A DNA stretch of 64,000 nucleotides, taken from positions 1 to 64,000 of the forward strand of contig CAZCXH010000001.1 of the NCBI GenBank assembly GCA_964502525.1, in the 5' to 3' direction. The stretch comes from DATLYB01 sp964502525 (GTDB taxonomy: Bacteria; Bacteroidota; Bacteroidia; Chitinophagales; CAIOSU01). The notes under the pieces were generated by a model. The model had not been told where the DNA came from. It saw only the letters and a list, made by a program, of their open reading frames with translations, and did no database searches. This document shows, in pieces, positions 26,801 to 32,959 of this stretch (position 1 is its first letter; each line of letters begins with the position of its first letter). A program made the translations under genes and the position numbers.

Positions 26801-27022
26801 CTCGCCATCGAATTCTCATTGCCGGAAGATTCCAAAGCAAGGGTTGACGTGTTCAACGCAGCCGGGCAAAAAATTGCAACCTTGTTTGAGGGAGATGTGA
26901 AAGCTGCGGAGATGCAAAAAATCAAATTCATTCCCGGCACCATTTCCGGAGGCATGATCATATACCGTCTGCAAACGGAAAAAACCACGCGGCATGGCAA
27001 GGCGGTGATGGTTGTGAGATGA
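17888..27022 (+). CDS. Giant T9SS-secreted CTDC-repeat adhesin-like protein
   Basis: About 3044 residues, starting at a GTG (17888) or the ATG next to it (17891). Order of parts: an atypical ~60-residue N-terminus encoded largely by palindromic repeats; a signal peptide (KRLLLLTGIILAACLPASAQ, cleaved near 81); five ~75-residue repeats with the core AEYFFDTDPGFGNGT (82-452); a PKD-like segment (~455-540); eight Ig-like repeats of ~90 residues (~600-1320); about 50 cysteine-rich units of the CNDNDLCTTDGCD type (1326-2575), which resemble the Dictyostelium CTDC repeat; three ~120-residue repeats starting FTLVDAATDSDIG; and a T9SS sorting domain (AYPNPFKDRLAIEFSLPED ... VVR). It is presumably exported by T9SS and anchored or released at the cell surface. 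Adhesion is inference from architecture. A second, similar gene follows. Confidence 0.88.
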   Translation: MMEWLLNNKPHPAPLQWRGCPGILSLNRSNFWSYAISFFRHCCAIRLDSPLFRRGGGGEAAKRLLLLTGIILAACLPASAQINRIEFFWDTDPGFGLGTALPITPGDSVGGGAGAVFSFGTIGLQPGLHTLYIRSRDAQGRWGVFSKKVIQINQPVFPIAAAEYFFDTDPGFGNGTPISVAPGDSVQLADTIPTNSLNPGIHTLYVRTRDTNGKWSVFSKRAVHIQQPVYPIEEAEYFYDTDPGFGNGIPIPITPGDSIDTLATVNTALLSPGIHTAYIRTKSSNDEWSVFSKRLIHIQYPEAPEIVAAEYFVDTDPGFGNGTAISLAAGDSVQANNISIPTASLSLGIHMVYVRVKYSNDQWSVFSKKLIYIDNPADDPIVAAEYFIDTDPGIGNATAINITQGDSVMANFTAPTNTLLIGGHWLHVRVKDAENRWSVYSKDSFYVGNFNCAIYGNGEIEMIGDTCRGTQITFIDKTASNSGVNANDYTREWDFFDDDSIDFTADTFANFTFNQTGIFTVELKINEIANPFCQEVILKTFTIRNSDTTVNNVTICQGQSYFAGGADQTTPGTYYDNFTNRFGCDSVRVTNLAVTQDLSASVSISTPADTVCSGTTAVFTAVPVNGGASPYFTWKVNDTIIGAGYAFQGYNPFGISALSDGDVVKCEVSPSDSCASPSPATSNSITMHVTAGIAASITIEGDTNNFCYGTTATFTITNVTNGGVNPQYEWYVDNILAQTGGTTFSTSALVTNQTVRCYMYADTVCVSNPVISNPVYINAYPTGLPDIFISPSLNNVCYLTPVTFTAFPSYEGSNPDYQWFRNDTLVQSGSSFIYTNDSLDDNDEIKCVLTSDYQCRLADTDTSATVTMDIIYSLPVGVTLTPSGTNICKGTGVTFTAYVTNGGSPTYEFFVNGTSVQNSALYQYSSSTLNNGDSVWVVVTSDITCATNNPAASNKVHMTVVDYDTVSVSIAVTDDTICEATNVVFTAAAVNPGAAPTYNWRVNNLVVQSSAADTFSSSSLGNGSIVYCELYGDHQCVTPVPAVSNSITMNVIDTLLASVTLSIPQTTICQGTNVQFNATLSNEGNNPIIEWLLNNTVVQNGGLSYSSSTLQDFDAVRVRLTTDYECPVQNPVLSNNVVMTVIDSITPSVFVYHGPNPACPGNLISVFTTTTTGGAAPTYEFRVNGDSVQSGQNSQYTSANFNDGDVVQVTMTSNAECIRTATALSNPDTIRIQSVVPAGVSIQILFQGSCAGDSMRFQAFPVNGGSNPIFTWRVNNAVFQSSGSDVFTSTALQDGDSVYCEMNSSLSCATNNPARSNTLFVQFTGCCLTNAECADGDACTVDSCNSGTCETLPINCNDNNGCTSDNCADGLCVNTPVNCNDQSFCTTDTCVGGNCINTPVTCNDGNLCTQDDCSAQTGCVFTPVSCADADPCTDDGCDTLSGLCTHDTISGCTNPCDTLICFDNDLCTTDGCDSLSGCAFIPVNCNDNSVCTTNGCDIITGCTFTPINCDDSDSCTIDGCDPFSGCFNIHDPSCIFDCDAVICDDLTECTIDNCDSTSGCFFTPLTCNDNELCTADGCDALTGCFFTPLNCADGSQCTNDYCDTFTGLCSHDSIPNCGDPCDTLICFDNDLCTADNCINGACEFTDVICNDNDLCTTDGCDNGQCAYTPVDCEDGDLCTTDYCDALDGFCYSDPVNVDDGDECTIDVCVNGGVTHNPVVCDDGNLCTLDSCNSVTGCFFPPLNCEDGNICTDDYCDTLTGLCAHDSIPNCSDPCDTLVCFDNDLCTADTCMDGACEFADVICNDNDLCTTDSCDNGLCIYTPVDCEDGDLCTTDYCDDLDGFCYSDPVNTDDGDECTTDMCVNGSVTHVPVACDDGNPCTLDSCNSITGCFFSPVNCEEGDVCTDDYCDTLTGLCAHDSIPGCGDPCDTLICSDNDLCTADGCVNGACEFNIIICNDGNACSLDSCDAQSGCFYPSIPCVDGNLCTTDGCDPLSGCTFTVVNCDDGDACTNDGCDTLSGLCVNDIIPGCGDPCDTLICADSDLCTADTCFNGGCVFSSIDCNDGDACTLDSCDSQSGCFHGSVNCDDGNLCTTDNCNSLTGCTFTPVACSDNDSCTADGCDPLSGCTFLPINCSDGDLCTTDSCASLAGCVFTPVICNDNDTCTIDVCINGSCFHQNRCCQTNSDCNDGDLCTNESCNNGVCDFASMNCDDSDACTNDFCTGGSCFHSPINCVDGSPCTADSCVNGTCAFTPINCNDSDPCTNDVCVNGNCLNRPLNCVDGDPCTIDFCNGGVCENELMDCDDGNDCTRDFCQNGVCKNVLLSCADGNLCTIDSCAGGVCINPLINCDDGDSCTTDFCQNGVCQNRPKICADNNACTIDSCIGGICQYFPVDCDDGNECTNDFCFNGLCKNVLGSCDDNDPCTDDQCLIDICVNTPLNCDDGDPCTADSCINGLCLSRPVNCDDFNSCTQDSCVNGQCVNTPVINCDDNDPCTADQCDPAGCVYTPIDCDDLDACTVDQCVNGGCQNTLISCDDGDPCTTDICQNGGCAHAPLICDDNNPCTTDSCSNGGCLFVDERKVLSFTLVDAATDSDIGLLNDGDTIDLSVTPSISVRADVCATANIESVKFLLNGSFHIMENILFYTIAGDNGGNYNQWNVQPGVYTIRAIPYSGNNGTDIIGIYHEITIVIIDGTISPCGGDYRQVTGFTLVDAAADQDLGPLLDGDTIDLSVSPSITVRANVCLDDSIESVKFLLNGNFHIMENLLFYTIAGDNGGNYNPWNVQPGVYTIRAIPYSGNNGAGIAGTYHEITIVIIDGTQPCQVSDIAVTSFTLVDATLNTDIGPLADGAVIDLSATGPINVRANVFCGEHIESVKFGLNANSSFRIENIAPYALAGDNNSNYYNWNVQPGVYTITAAPYSGNNASGTSGTPLSITVTLIESALKMSGEGSLNSKESAEDEISLRAYPNPFKDRLAIEFSLPEDSKARVDVFNAAGQKIATLFEGDVKAAEMQKIKFIPGTISGGMIIYRLQTEKTTRHGKAVMVVR
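17913..18069 (+). repeat. Composite palindromic repeat at the start of the giant gene
   Basis: AGCCTCACCCCGCCCCTCTC at the left is matched by GGGGGCGGGGGTGAGGCT at the right in inverted orientation, about 115 bases apart, and each arm also carries its own small hairpin (CCCTCTCCAATGGAGAGGG; CCCCTCTCTTTCGGAGAGGG). The element ends 1-2 codons before the signal peptide and is translated in frame (PHPAPLQWRG, DSPLFRRGGGGEAA). Confidence 0.8.
18131..19240 (+). repeat. Five AEYFxDTDPG repeats (coding)
   Basis: Tandem units start at 18131, 18362, 18581, 18803 and 19028, each 73-77 codons. Each has the motif (A)EYFFDTDPGFGNGT near its start and GxHTLYVRxxDxxGxWSVFSK near its end. They are the N-terminal region of the mature giant protein. 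Confidence 0.85.
19680..21862 (+). repeat. Eight Ig-like ~90-residue repeats (coding)
   Basis: Each unit has the form V-x-I-x(5-7)-(D/T)-x-(I/V)-C-x-G near its start, a central YxWxVNxxxVQ strand, and SNxxxMxV at the end. The two conserved cysteines per unit are well placed for an intradomain disulfide. Confidence 0.75.
21863..25612 (+). repeat. Array of ~50 CTDC-like cysteine-rich units (coding)
   Basis: Counting by eye gives about 50 units of 23-24 residues with the consensus C-(N/D)-D-(G/N)-(D/N)-x-C-T-x-D-x-C-x(4-5)-G-x-C-x-x-x-P-(V/I)-(N/D). Some units are lengthened by an insert such as SIPNCGDPCDTLI. This pattern fits the Dictyostelium CTDC repeat family known to me as PF00526. Each unit carries four cysteines, so the region is probably held by many disulfides outside the cell. 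Confidence 0.85.
22658..23575 (+). repeat. 459-bp tandem duplication inside the CTDC array
   Basis: Blocks starting at 22658 and 23117 are both exactly 459 bases (153 codons) long and contain the same order of six units. A third, partial copy starts at 23576 and diverges after about 200 bases. The copies differ at scattered positions, so the duplication is not very recent. Confidence 0.85.
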
Positions 27023-27315
27023 ACTTCCTCTGTTTTTCTACAGAACGTTTTGCCTGATTTCATAATCCATTGAAACCGCTCTCTGCGTTTCATGTGGCGC
27101 AGGTGTTTTTCACGCTCTCAGAAAAATTAACCTATCGTTCCTGACGGGCAATATCGTGATTGCCAAGAAGGATAACGGAGTGCCGTCAAAGTCAGAAACT
27201 CGTGGTACGACTCCAAGTCGTGCCACGAGTGTGCTTATCAATAACATTTGTTCACCCTATTTCTATAAACATTCAGGATTTTTTTTTACTTTTCCTGTTT
27301 CCAATCTTTCTCCTG
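27023..27315. other. Intergenic region between the giant genes
   Basis: About 290 bases. The reading frame of the next gene is open from a TTG at 27160, but that stretch encodes no signal peptide start, and the ATG at 27316 is the better start. A strong hairpin lies at 27198-27230. Confidence 0.65.
27198..27230. repeat. REP-like hairpin
   Basis: ACTCGTGGTACGACT and AGTCGTGCCACGAGT pair over 15 bases with one G-T wobble and a three-base loop. No T-run follows, so it looks more like a REP-type palindrome than an intrinsic terminator, though it could end transcription of the first giant gene. Confidence 0.6.
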
Positions 27316-30300
27316 ATGTCTGCATTAATTCGCCAGCAACGCTCGCTCTATATACAAACTGTATTTTTTACATTCATTTTTTTAAGCCTGTTCTGCATTA
27401 ACAGCGTGCAAGCCGGACTTGACGCATACATGATTACCCGCACCACCGGCATTGCATACGGAGACATCTCGGGCGGAACAGCCGTTACTTCCTGGCGCAA
27501 CTATGATACCGTTTATCTTTTTGGCTTTCCCATCATTACTCCCAGTTCGGATGAAAACTTGAGCAACCCCATCAACATCGGCTTCACTTTCTACTATGAC
27601 GGCAGCCCGCAAACGCAGTTCAGGGTGGGAATGAACGGATTTCTTACGTTCAACATTGCCACCAATGCCACCGGATCACCTTTGCCTGCCTGCGGTGATG
27701 GCGATGCCTATTCCGGTGATAATGAAATTTTCTCAACGCCCGGCACCAAAGGCACTATCTCAGCAATTGCGCCTTTTTATGATGATGTGAATACTGAAGG
27801 CTTCGACAGCGATGAAAGCATCCACTACCAGGTCAGCGGCACTTCACCCAATCGCCTCTTAACCGTGCAGTGGCGCGGCATGTCCAAATATGTGAATGAC
27901 GACAACTGCTCTCCTTGCAGCTACGGCAATTATAACTTTCAGATTAAACTATATGAAACATCAGGAAACATTGAATTTGTTTACGGCATAATGGCAACAG
28001 GTTCAGACGAGAGCGATGACCCAAGTTATAGCTGCGGGTTGAACTCCGCTTCGCTCACTTCATCTCCAACAACGTCCCAGTTGCTTTCGCAGCAAACGGC
28101 AAACACCGCCACGTTCACCAGCGCCCACGTGAACAATCTTTCAACCGTTCCCGCAACTAATTCCAAAATTTCCTTCACCCGCACCGCTCCGGCTCCGGCA
28201 ACCGGAGTGCCCACCTGCATCTATTACAATTTCCCGGCAAATGGCGCCACCAACCAATGCCGCAATGCCATCATCTCATGGTCTGCCTGTGATGGCGTTC
28301 CCAACACGTTTGATGTTTATTTCGGAACAGCCAACCCTCCTTCAATGGCACCGGGCGGAAGCAACAGGACGGGTAATTTTTTCAACCCGGGTGCGCTTGC
28401 TGCCAATACCACTTATTATTGGAGGATAGTCCCGGAAAACAGTGCCTTCGGTTCGGCAGTTGCTGCAAACATGCCGGTTTACTCTTTCACCACAGGCGGG
28501 GGAAATTCTGTCACCGGCATCACTATCACTCCGACACCAGCCGTCAGCAATACCATCTGTGTAGGACAACCTGTAACGCTTACTGTTAACGGCTCCCTTG
28601 CCGATGGCAGTGTTTACAACTGGACGTCACCATTTCTATTTGACCTGGGATGCAAAAACAATCCTCCTCCCGGCTTGGGGCTTTTCAGCGACTGTGAGGG
28701 AAGCTCCGTTGATATTATCCCTATCGCAACCGGTACGCTGACCTATGATGTTTTTGCAAGGGGCTGCAACGGCACAAGTGCCTGCGTAAGAACTACTATA
28801 ACGGTCATTGATGCGGCAACCGAACCCGATAACATAACAAGCAGCGCGGGAACTAATGTTTGCATTGGAGCCGGAACCTCTCTCAACGCTGTTGGCGGCA
28901 ATGGCTCGCAGTATGAGTGGTTTACCGGAAGTTGCGGGGGCACCCTGATCCAGGGGGTCAACACTGCCACTTACAATGTTACCATGACGGGTGGTTCCAC
29001 AACTTATTATGTGAGGAGAATAGATCCGTGCACCAATACTCCCACTCCCTGCAAGAGCATTACATTAACTGAATTTGTGCTGCAGGTTGGTAACAACTTC
29101 ATCACTTTTGATGCAGGTCCGACAATAGTTTGCCCGGGAGAAACTTCTGCTAACATTAATGGTTCTTTCCCGACCGGAGGTAATTCTTATGCATTTCTCT
29201 GGGAGAGCAGCACCACTTCTGATACCACCGGGTTTGCTCCCGCAAATGCTCCAAACAATACTCAAGGATATATACCCGGATCGCTTTCCGCTACCACATG
29301 GTTCAGAAGAGTGGTGATTGCAAAAAACAATTTAGGCTCTGACTGTTCTGATGCCAATGTCAGCAACGTGCTGCAGATTATTGCCGGCAGCGACCAATGT
29401 GATGACGGAAACCCCTGCACCAATGATATTTGCCAGAATGCCGTTTGCAGCCATGAATGCACGCTCGTGCTTGACACTCCCTTTTACCATGCCAATTCGG
29501 TGGAAGGCTGCACTGATGGGGACATCACCGCTGCCGTGAATCCGGGCGGCTGCACCGCATGGAATGCTTATCTCTATTACGCCAATGTGGTTCAGCGAAG
29601 CTGGTCACACACGCAGGGCGATACGATATTTTGGGACAACCTTTTTGCGGGCAGCTACCTGATGGTGGCCACCAATCTTCAAAGCGGCTGTGCCGACTCC
29701 ACTGACATCATCATTGCCGCGGGCGCTCCGTGCAGTATTGGTGCTGATACTGTGGCGTCAACGCCCACAAGCGTTGCAGGGTGCGATGACGCTTCCATCA
29801 ATGCCGTTGTGAATGCCTTTGTGTGCGACAGCGATTGGACCGCCACCCTCTTTGATGAGTTTGACAAAGTGGTGGATTCCTGGACATACACGCAGGGCTC
29901 AGCCATATTGTGGGAGAATCTTGAATCAGGAGATTATAAAATCATTTTGCGTGACAACGCAGGCAGTTGCGCCACGCAGGAGCTCATCACCGTTCCGTCC
30001 GGTCCACCCTGCCGCGTCAAGGTTCAGAATGTGCAGAAGACCGTTGCTGACTGCGATAACAATACCATCACTGCCGATGTGTCTTCCCTCACCTGCAGCG
30101 GCCAATGGTTTGCGTATTTATATGTGAGCGATTTCAGTTCATTCATCGCGACATGGAGCGATTCGATAGGATCCGCCATCACGTGGAACGACATTCCGCT
30201 CGGAACCTATCACATTTTTGCCACCGACCTTGCCGGGTGCAGCGACACGGCTGATGTTATTTTATCATGCACCGACAACGACCCGTGCACGGTTGACTCC

Positions 30301-32775
30301 TGCGATGGCGGCTGCTCGCATAGCTACAAATGCGAGGACAACAACCCATGCACCGAAGACTACTGCCAGGGCAACGGGCAGTGCGCCAACAACGCGCTCA
30401 TCTGCAACGATGGCAACCTTTGCACCGCTGACGCCTGCGTGAACGGCAATTGTGTTTTCACGCCCATCAACTGCGCTGACAACAATGCGTGCACCGTTGA
30501 CAACTGCTTCAGCGGCAACTGCGCCCACACTCCGCTGGTGTGCAACGACAACAATTCCTGCACCCAGGATTACTGCCAGGGCGGCAACTGCATTTTCCAG
30601 GCTATCTGCCAATTCAACGACAACAACCCCTGCACGGACGACTACTGCGTGAACCGCGCCTGCCTGCACGTGCAGAAAAATTGCAATGACAATTACCCAT
30701 GCACCAATGATTTCTGCCAGGCGGGCGTTTGCGTCAACGACTCCACCTGCGACCTCGATGACGGGGACGCCTGCACCACCGACCAGTGTCTGAACGGATC
30801 GTGTGTGCATACGGATACCTGCGGCACGGGCGCGTGTGCCGGCAATCCGGGGATATGCGCTGACACCGACCCGTGCACCACCGACACCTGCATCAGTGAC
30901 GAATGCGCCCATTTCCCGAAAAACTGCGCTGACGGCAGCTCCTGCACCACAGATGCCTGCAATAACGGCACATGCACCCACACGCCCACCTGCAACCTCA
31001 ATGACAACAACCCCTGCACCCGCGACACCTGCGGCAACGGAAGCTGCCTGCACCTCCCCATCTCCTGCAATGACGGCAACGCATGCACTGACGATACCTG
31101 CGCCAGCCTCGGCTGCGAGCACGACCCGCTGTGCATCCTCGATGATGGCGACCCCTGCACCAATGATTTCTGCCTCAGCGGACAGTGCATCCATAATGAT
31201 ATTTTCTGCAATGACGGGCTGCTCTGCACCACCGATGAGTGCGTGGCGGGGCAGTGCGTTTACACCCCTGTGGAGTGTGATGACGGTGACCTCTGCACCA
31301 CCGACAGTTGCCGCAACGGCAACTGCATCTTCCCGTCCATTCCCGGCTGCGACAACCCCTGCGACACCGCCAACTGCACCGATGGCAACCCCTGCACCGT
31401 TGATTCGTGCAATAACGGCATCTGCGCTTACCCCGCGCTGGATTGCGATGACGGCAACCCCTGCACCACCGACACCTGCAATGGGGGCTGCGTGAACACG
31501 CCACTGCCAAATTGCAACGTCAACATTTCTGGCGCTGTTGTTTCCGAAATGGGCGATCCTGTGCCCACCGTAACTTTAAGCAGGAGTACTGCCGGACCCC
31601 CTGTCACTTACGTTACCGCTCAGGACGGGCTTTACAACTTCACGGTGGGCAATGGAAGCAGCTTCACCATCACGCCCTCCAAGAGCAACGACTCCATCAC
31701 CAACAACGGGGTGAGCACATTTGACATCATCATGATACAGCGGCACATCCTTGCCATCCAGCCGCTGAGTTCTGCCTACAAAAAAATTGCGGCTGACGTC
31801 AATTTCTCGCAAACCATCAGTACGCTCGACATAGTGCTCATGAGGACCGTGATACTGGCGAAATCGCCAACATATCCGAACGGAAAGCTCTGGGCGTTTG
31901 TCCGCAGCGATTTCAATTTCACGGAGCCATCGCCATTCCCGTTTGACGACTTCAGGGCATACGCAAGCATAGCTTCCGGTCAGATCAACCAGAATTTCAT
32001 CGGCATGAAGCTCGGTGACGTCAACAACAGTTGGAACCCGCTCATTCCCAAGCGCGGTGCTGTTGCGGATGTCCTGTTTTCAATGGATGAATATATTGCA
32101 GTGCGCGGTGATGAGGTCATCGTGCCGGTGAAGGTAAAGGATTTCAATAATGTTGCCGGCTACCAGTTCACTCTTTCCTGGGATGCGGAAGCGCTACAGT
32201 TGCTCGAAATTGTTAATATGTCGCTGCATGGTTTTTATGGCGCTGGCGAAGCCGATGAAGGAATGCTCACCACGCTCTGGTATGATGAGATGACAAGGGG
32301 CGTAACGCTCCACGATGATGAAGCCTTGTTCGGGTTGAGATTCAGGGTGGCGGGCGCTGAAGGCTCGCAATCGGAAATCAAAATCGGCTCTGAAGTTACG
32401 CTAAGCGAAGCTTGCAATGAAAACCTCGACCTTCTTAACATCGTGCCGCAAGACGGGATAGTCAAGGTTGGCGGACAACCGTCAGCCGTCAATCATCAAC
32501 CGTCAATCATCAATCTGTCCGTTGTTCCCAACCCGTTCTCCAACACCACCAGCCTCATCTTCACGCTGCCCGAAGACGAAGCCGTCAGCATCGTGATTCA
32601 CGACCTGCTCGGAAAGGAAGTCAAACACATCCGCGGAAATTTTGAGGCCGGTGAGCGCGTCATCGAATGGGCGGGCGATGATGATGCCGGCAAATCGCTC
32701 ACCCAGGGCTTGTACCACGTCAGGATGGCGGCAGGCGATAACACGGTGGGATTGAAAGTGTTGTTGGTGAAGTAA
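27316..32775 (+). CDS. Second giant T9SS CTDC-repeat protein with dockerin- and cohesin-like regions
   Basis: About 1819 residues from the ATG at 27316. The signal peptide ends FCINSVQA. Then come an N-terminal beta domain (GLDAYMITRTTGIAYGDISG, ~35-280), a fibronectin III-like domain (FPANGATNQC..., ~300-385), Ig-like domains to ~690, an isolated CTDC unit, three SprB-like repeats (~715-980), about 17 CTDC-like units (~985-1400), a carboxypeptidase-regulatory-like domain (ISGAVVSEMGDPVPTVTLSR), a dockerin-like pair (STFDIIMIQRHILAI; STLDIVLMRTVILAK, ~1461-1555), a cohesin-like domain (RGDEVIVPVKVKDFNNVAGY, ~1590-1715) and a T9SS sorting domain (VVPNPFSNTTSLIFTLPEDE to the end). It shares the CTDC module and gene order with the previous gene, and I read the two as one surface system. 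The adhesive role is inference. Confidence 0.87.
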   Translation: MSALIRQQRSLYIQTVFFTFIFLSLFCINSVQAGLDAYMITRTTGIAYGDISGGTAVTSWRNYDTVYLFGFPIITPSSDENLSNPINIGFTFYYDGSPQTQFRVGMNGFLTFNIATNATGSPLPACGDGDAYSGDNEIFSTPGTKGTISAIAPFYDDVNTEGFDSDESIHYQVSGTSPNRLLTVQWRGMSKYVNDDNCSPCSYGNYNFQIKLYETSGNIEFVYGIMATGSDESDDPSYSCGLNSASLTSSPTTSQLLSQQTANTATFTSAHVNNLSTVPATNSKISFTRTAPAPATGVPTCIYYNFPANGATNQCRNAIISWSACDGVPNTFDVYFGTANPPSMAPGGSNRTGNFFNPGALAANTTYYWRIVPENSAFGSAVAANMPVYSFTTGGGNSVTGITITPTPAVSNTICVGQPVTLTVNGSLADGSVYNWTSPFLFDLGCKNNPPPGLGLFSDCEGSSVDIIPIATGTLTYDVFARGCNGTSACVRTTITVIDAATEPDNITSSAGTNVCIGAGTSLNAVGGNGSQYEWFTGSCGGTLIQGVNTATYNVTMTGGSTTYYVRRIDPCTNTPTPCKSITLTEFVLQVGNNFITFDAGPTIVCPGETSANINGSFPTGGNSYAFLWESSTTSDTTGFAPANAPNNTQGYIPGSLSATTWFRRVVIAKNNLGSDCSDANVSNVLQIIAGSDQCDDGNPCTNDICQNAVCSHECTLVLDTPFYHANSVEGCTDGDITAAVNPGGCTAWNAYLYYANVVQRSWSHTQGDTIFWDNLFAGSYLMVATNLQSGCADSTDIIIAAGAPCSIGADTVASTPTSVAGCDDASINAVVNAFVCDSDWTATLFDEFDKVVDSWTYTQGSAILWENLESGDYKIILRDNAGSCATQELITVPSGPPCRVKVQNVQKTVADCDNNTITADVSSLTCSGQWFAYLYVSDFSSFIATWSDSIGSAITWNDIPLGTYHIFATDLAGCSDTADVILSCTDNDPCTVDSCDGGCSHSYKCEDNNPCTEDYCQGNGQCANNALICNDGNLCTADACVNGNCVFTPINCADNNACTVDNCFSGNCAHTPLVCNDNNSCTQDYCQGGNCIFQAICQFNDNNPCTDDYCVNRACLHVQKNCNDNYPCTNDFCQAGVCVNDSTCDLDDGDACTTDQCLNGSCVHTDTCGTGACAGNPGICADTDPCTTDTCISDECAHFPKNCADGSSCTTDACNNGTCTHTPTCNLNDNNPCTRDTCGNGSCLHLPISCNDGNACTDDTCASLGCEHDPLCILDDGDPCTNDFCLSGQCIHNDIFCNDGLLCTTDECVAGQCVYTPVECDDGDLCTTDSCRNGNCIFPSIPGCDNPCDTANCTDGNPCTVDSCNNGICAYPALDCDDGNPCTTDTCNGGCVNTPLPNCNVNISGAVVSEMGDPVPTVTLSRSTAGPPVTYVTAQDGLYNFTVGNGSSFTITPSKSNDSITNNGVSTFDIIMIQRHILAIQPLSSAYKKIAADVNFSQTISTLDIVLMRTVILAKSPTYPNGKLWAFVRSDFNFTEPSPFPFDDFRAYASIASGQINQNFIGMKLGDVNNSWNPLIPKRGAVADVLFSMDEYIAVRGDEVIVPVKVKDFNNVAGYQFTLSWDAEALQLLEIVNMSLHGFYGAGEADEGMLTTLWYDEMTRGVTLHDDEALFGLRFRVAGAEGSQSEIKIGSEVTLSEACNENLDLLNIVPQDGIVKVGGQPSAVNHQPSIINLSVVPNPFSNTTSLIFTLPEDEAVSIVIHDLLGKEVKHIRGNFEAGERVIEWAGDDDAGKSLTQGLYHVRMAAGDNTVGLKVLLVK
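30268..31516 (+). repeat. Second CTDC-like array, about 17 units (coding)
   Basis: Units such as CNDGNLCTADACVNGNCVFT and CADTDPCTTDTCISDECAHF. One further unit stands alone at about 29397-29460. Cysteine is written almost only as TGC and GC-ending codons dominate, unlike the mixed TGC/TGT usage of the first array. Confidence 0.85.
31700..32470 (+). other. Dockerin-like and cohesin-like regions (coding)
   Basis: GVSTFDIIMIQRHILAI and ISTLDIVLMRTVILAK, each followed or preceded by an Asp/Asn-rich loop (ADVNFSQTISTLD), resemble the two calcium-binding repeats of a type I dockerin. The next ~125 residues (GDEVIVPVKVKDFNNVAGY, FTLSWDAEALQLLEI, DDEALFGLRFRVAGAEGS) have the strand pattern of a cohesin. 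Similar pairs occur in other Bacteroidota T9SS proteins, where cellulosome function is not implied. Confidence 0.65.
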
Positions 32776-32959
32776 TGCCATTTTGCATACAGTTGTCTCA
32801 TTTTTGCTTTGAGCTGATTTCAATTACTATAGGGCAGTTCTAAAAATTCTACCACTTGCTCCCTCTCCTTCTGGAGCCTTCTGGAGAGGGAAGGCAGGAA
32901 CGGGTGAAGTTGGATGAAATGATCGCGTCATCGGAGATTCTTCGGTCGCTTCGTTCCAT
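32776..32959. other. Repeat fragments between convergent genes
   Basis: Holds the left half of a MITE-like element (GGCAGTTCTAAAAATT at 32833-32848 plus the CTCCCTCTCC core, no right end) and the beginning of a repeat reading GAGATTCTTCGGTCGCTTCG on the forward strand (32934-32970) that runs into the end of the FAD oxidoreductase gene. Confidence 0.7.
32833..32900. repeat. Truncated MITE-like element
   Basis: The left terminal repeat and the CTCCCTCTCCTTCTGGAG core match the copies at 4221 and 6103, but the right terminal repeat AATTTTTAGAACTGCC is absent. Confidence 0.65.

Noticed and set aside
27160..27315. Upstream part of the second giant reading frame from a TTG
   Set aside because: The hydrophobic signal peptide starts properly at the ATG at 27316. 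The earlier codons include a REP-like hairpin.
30265..31232. Reverse-strand Ala/Val-rich and other frames opposite the second CTDC array
   Set aside because: Same cause as above: periodic codon use of the array.
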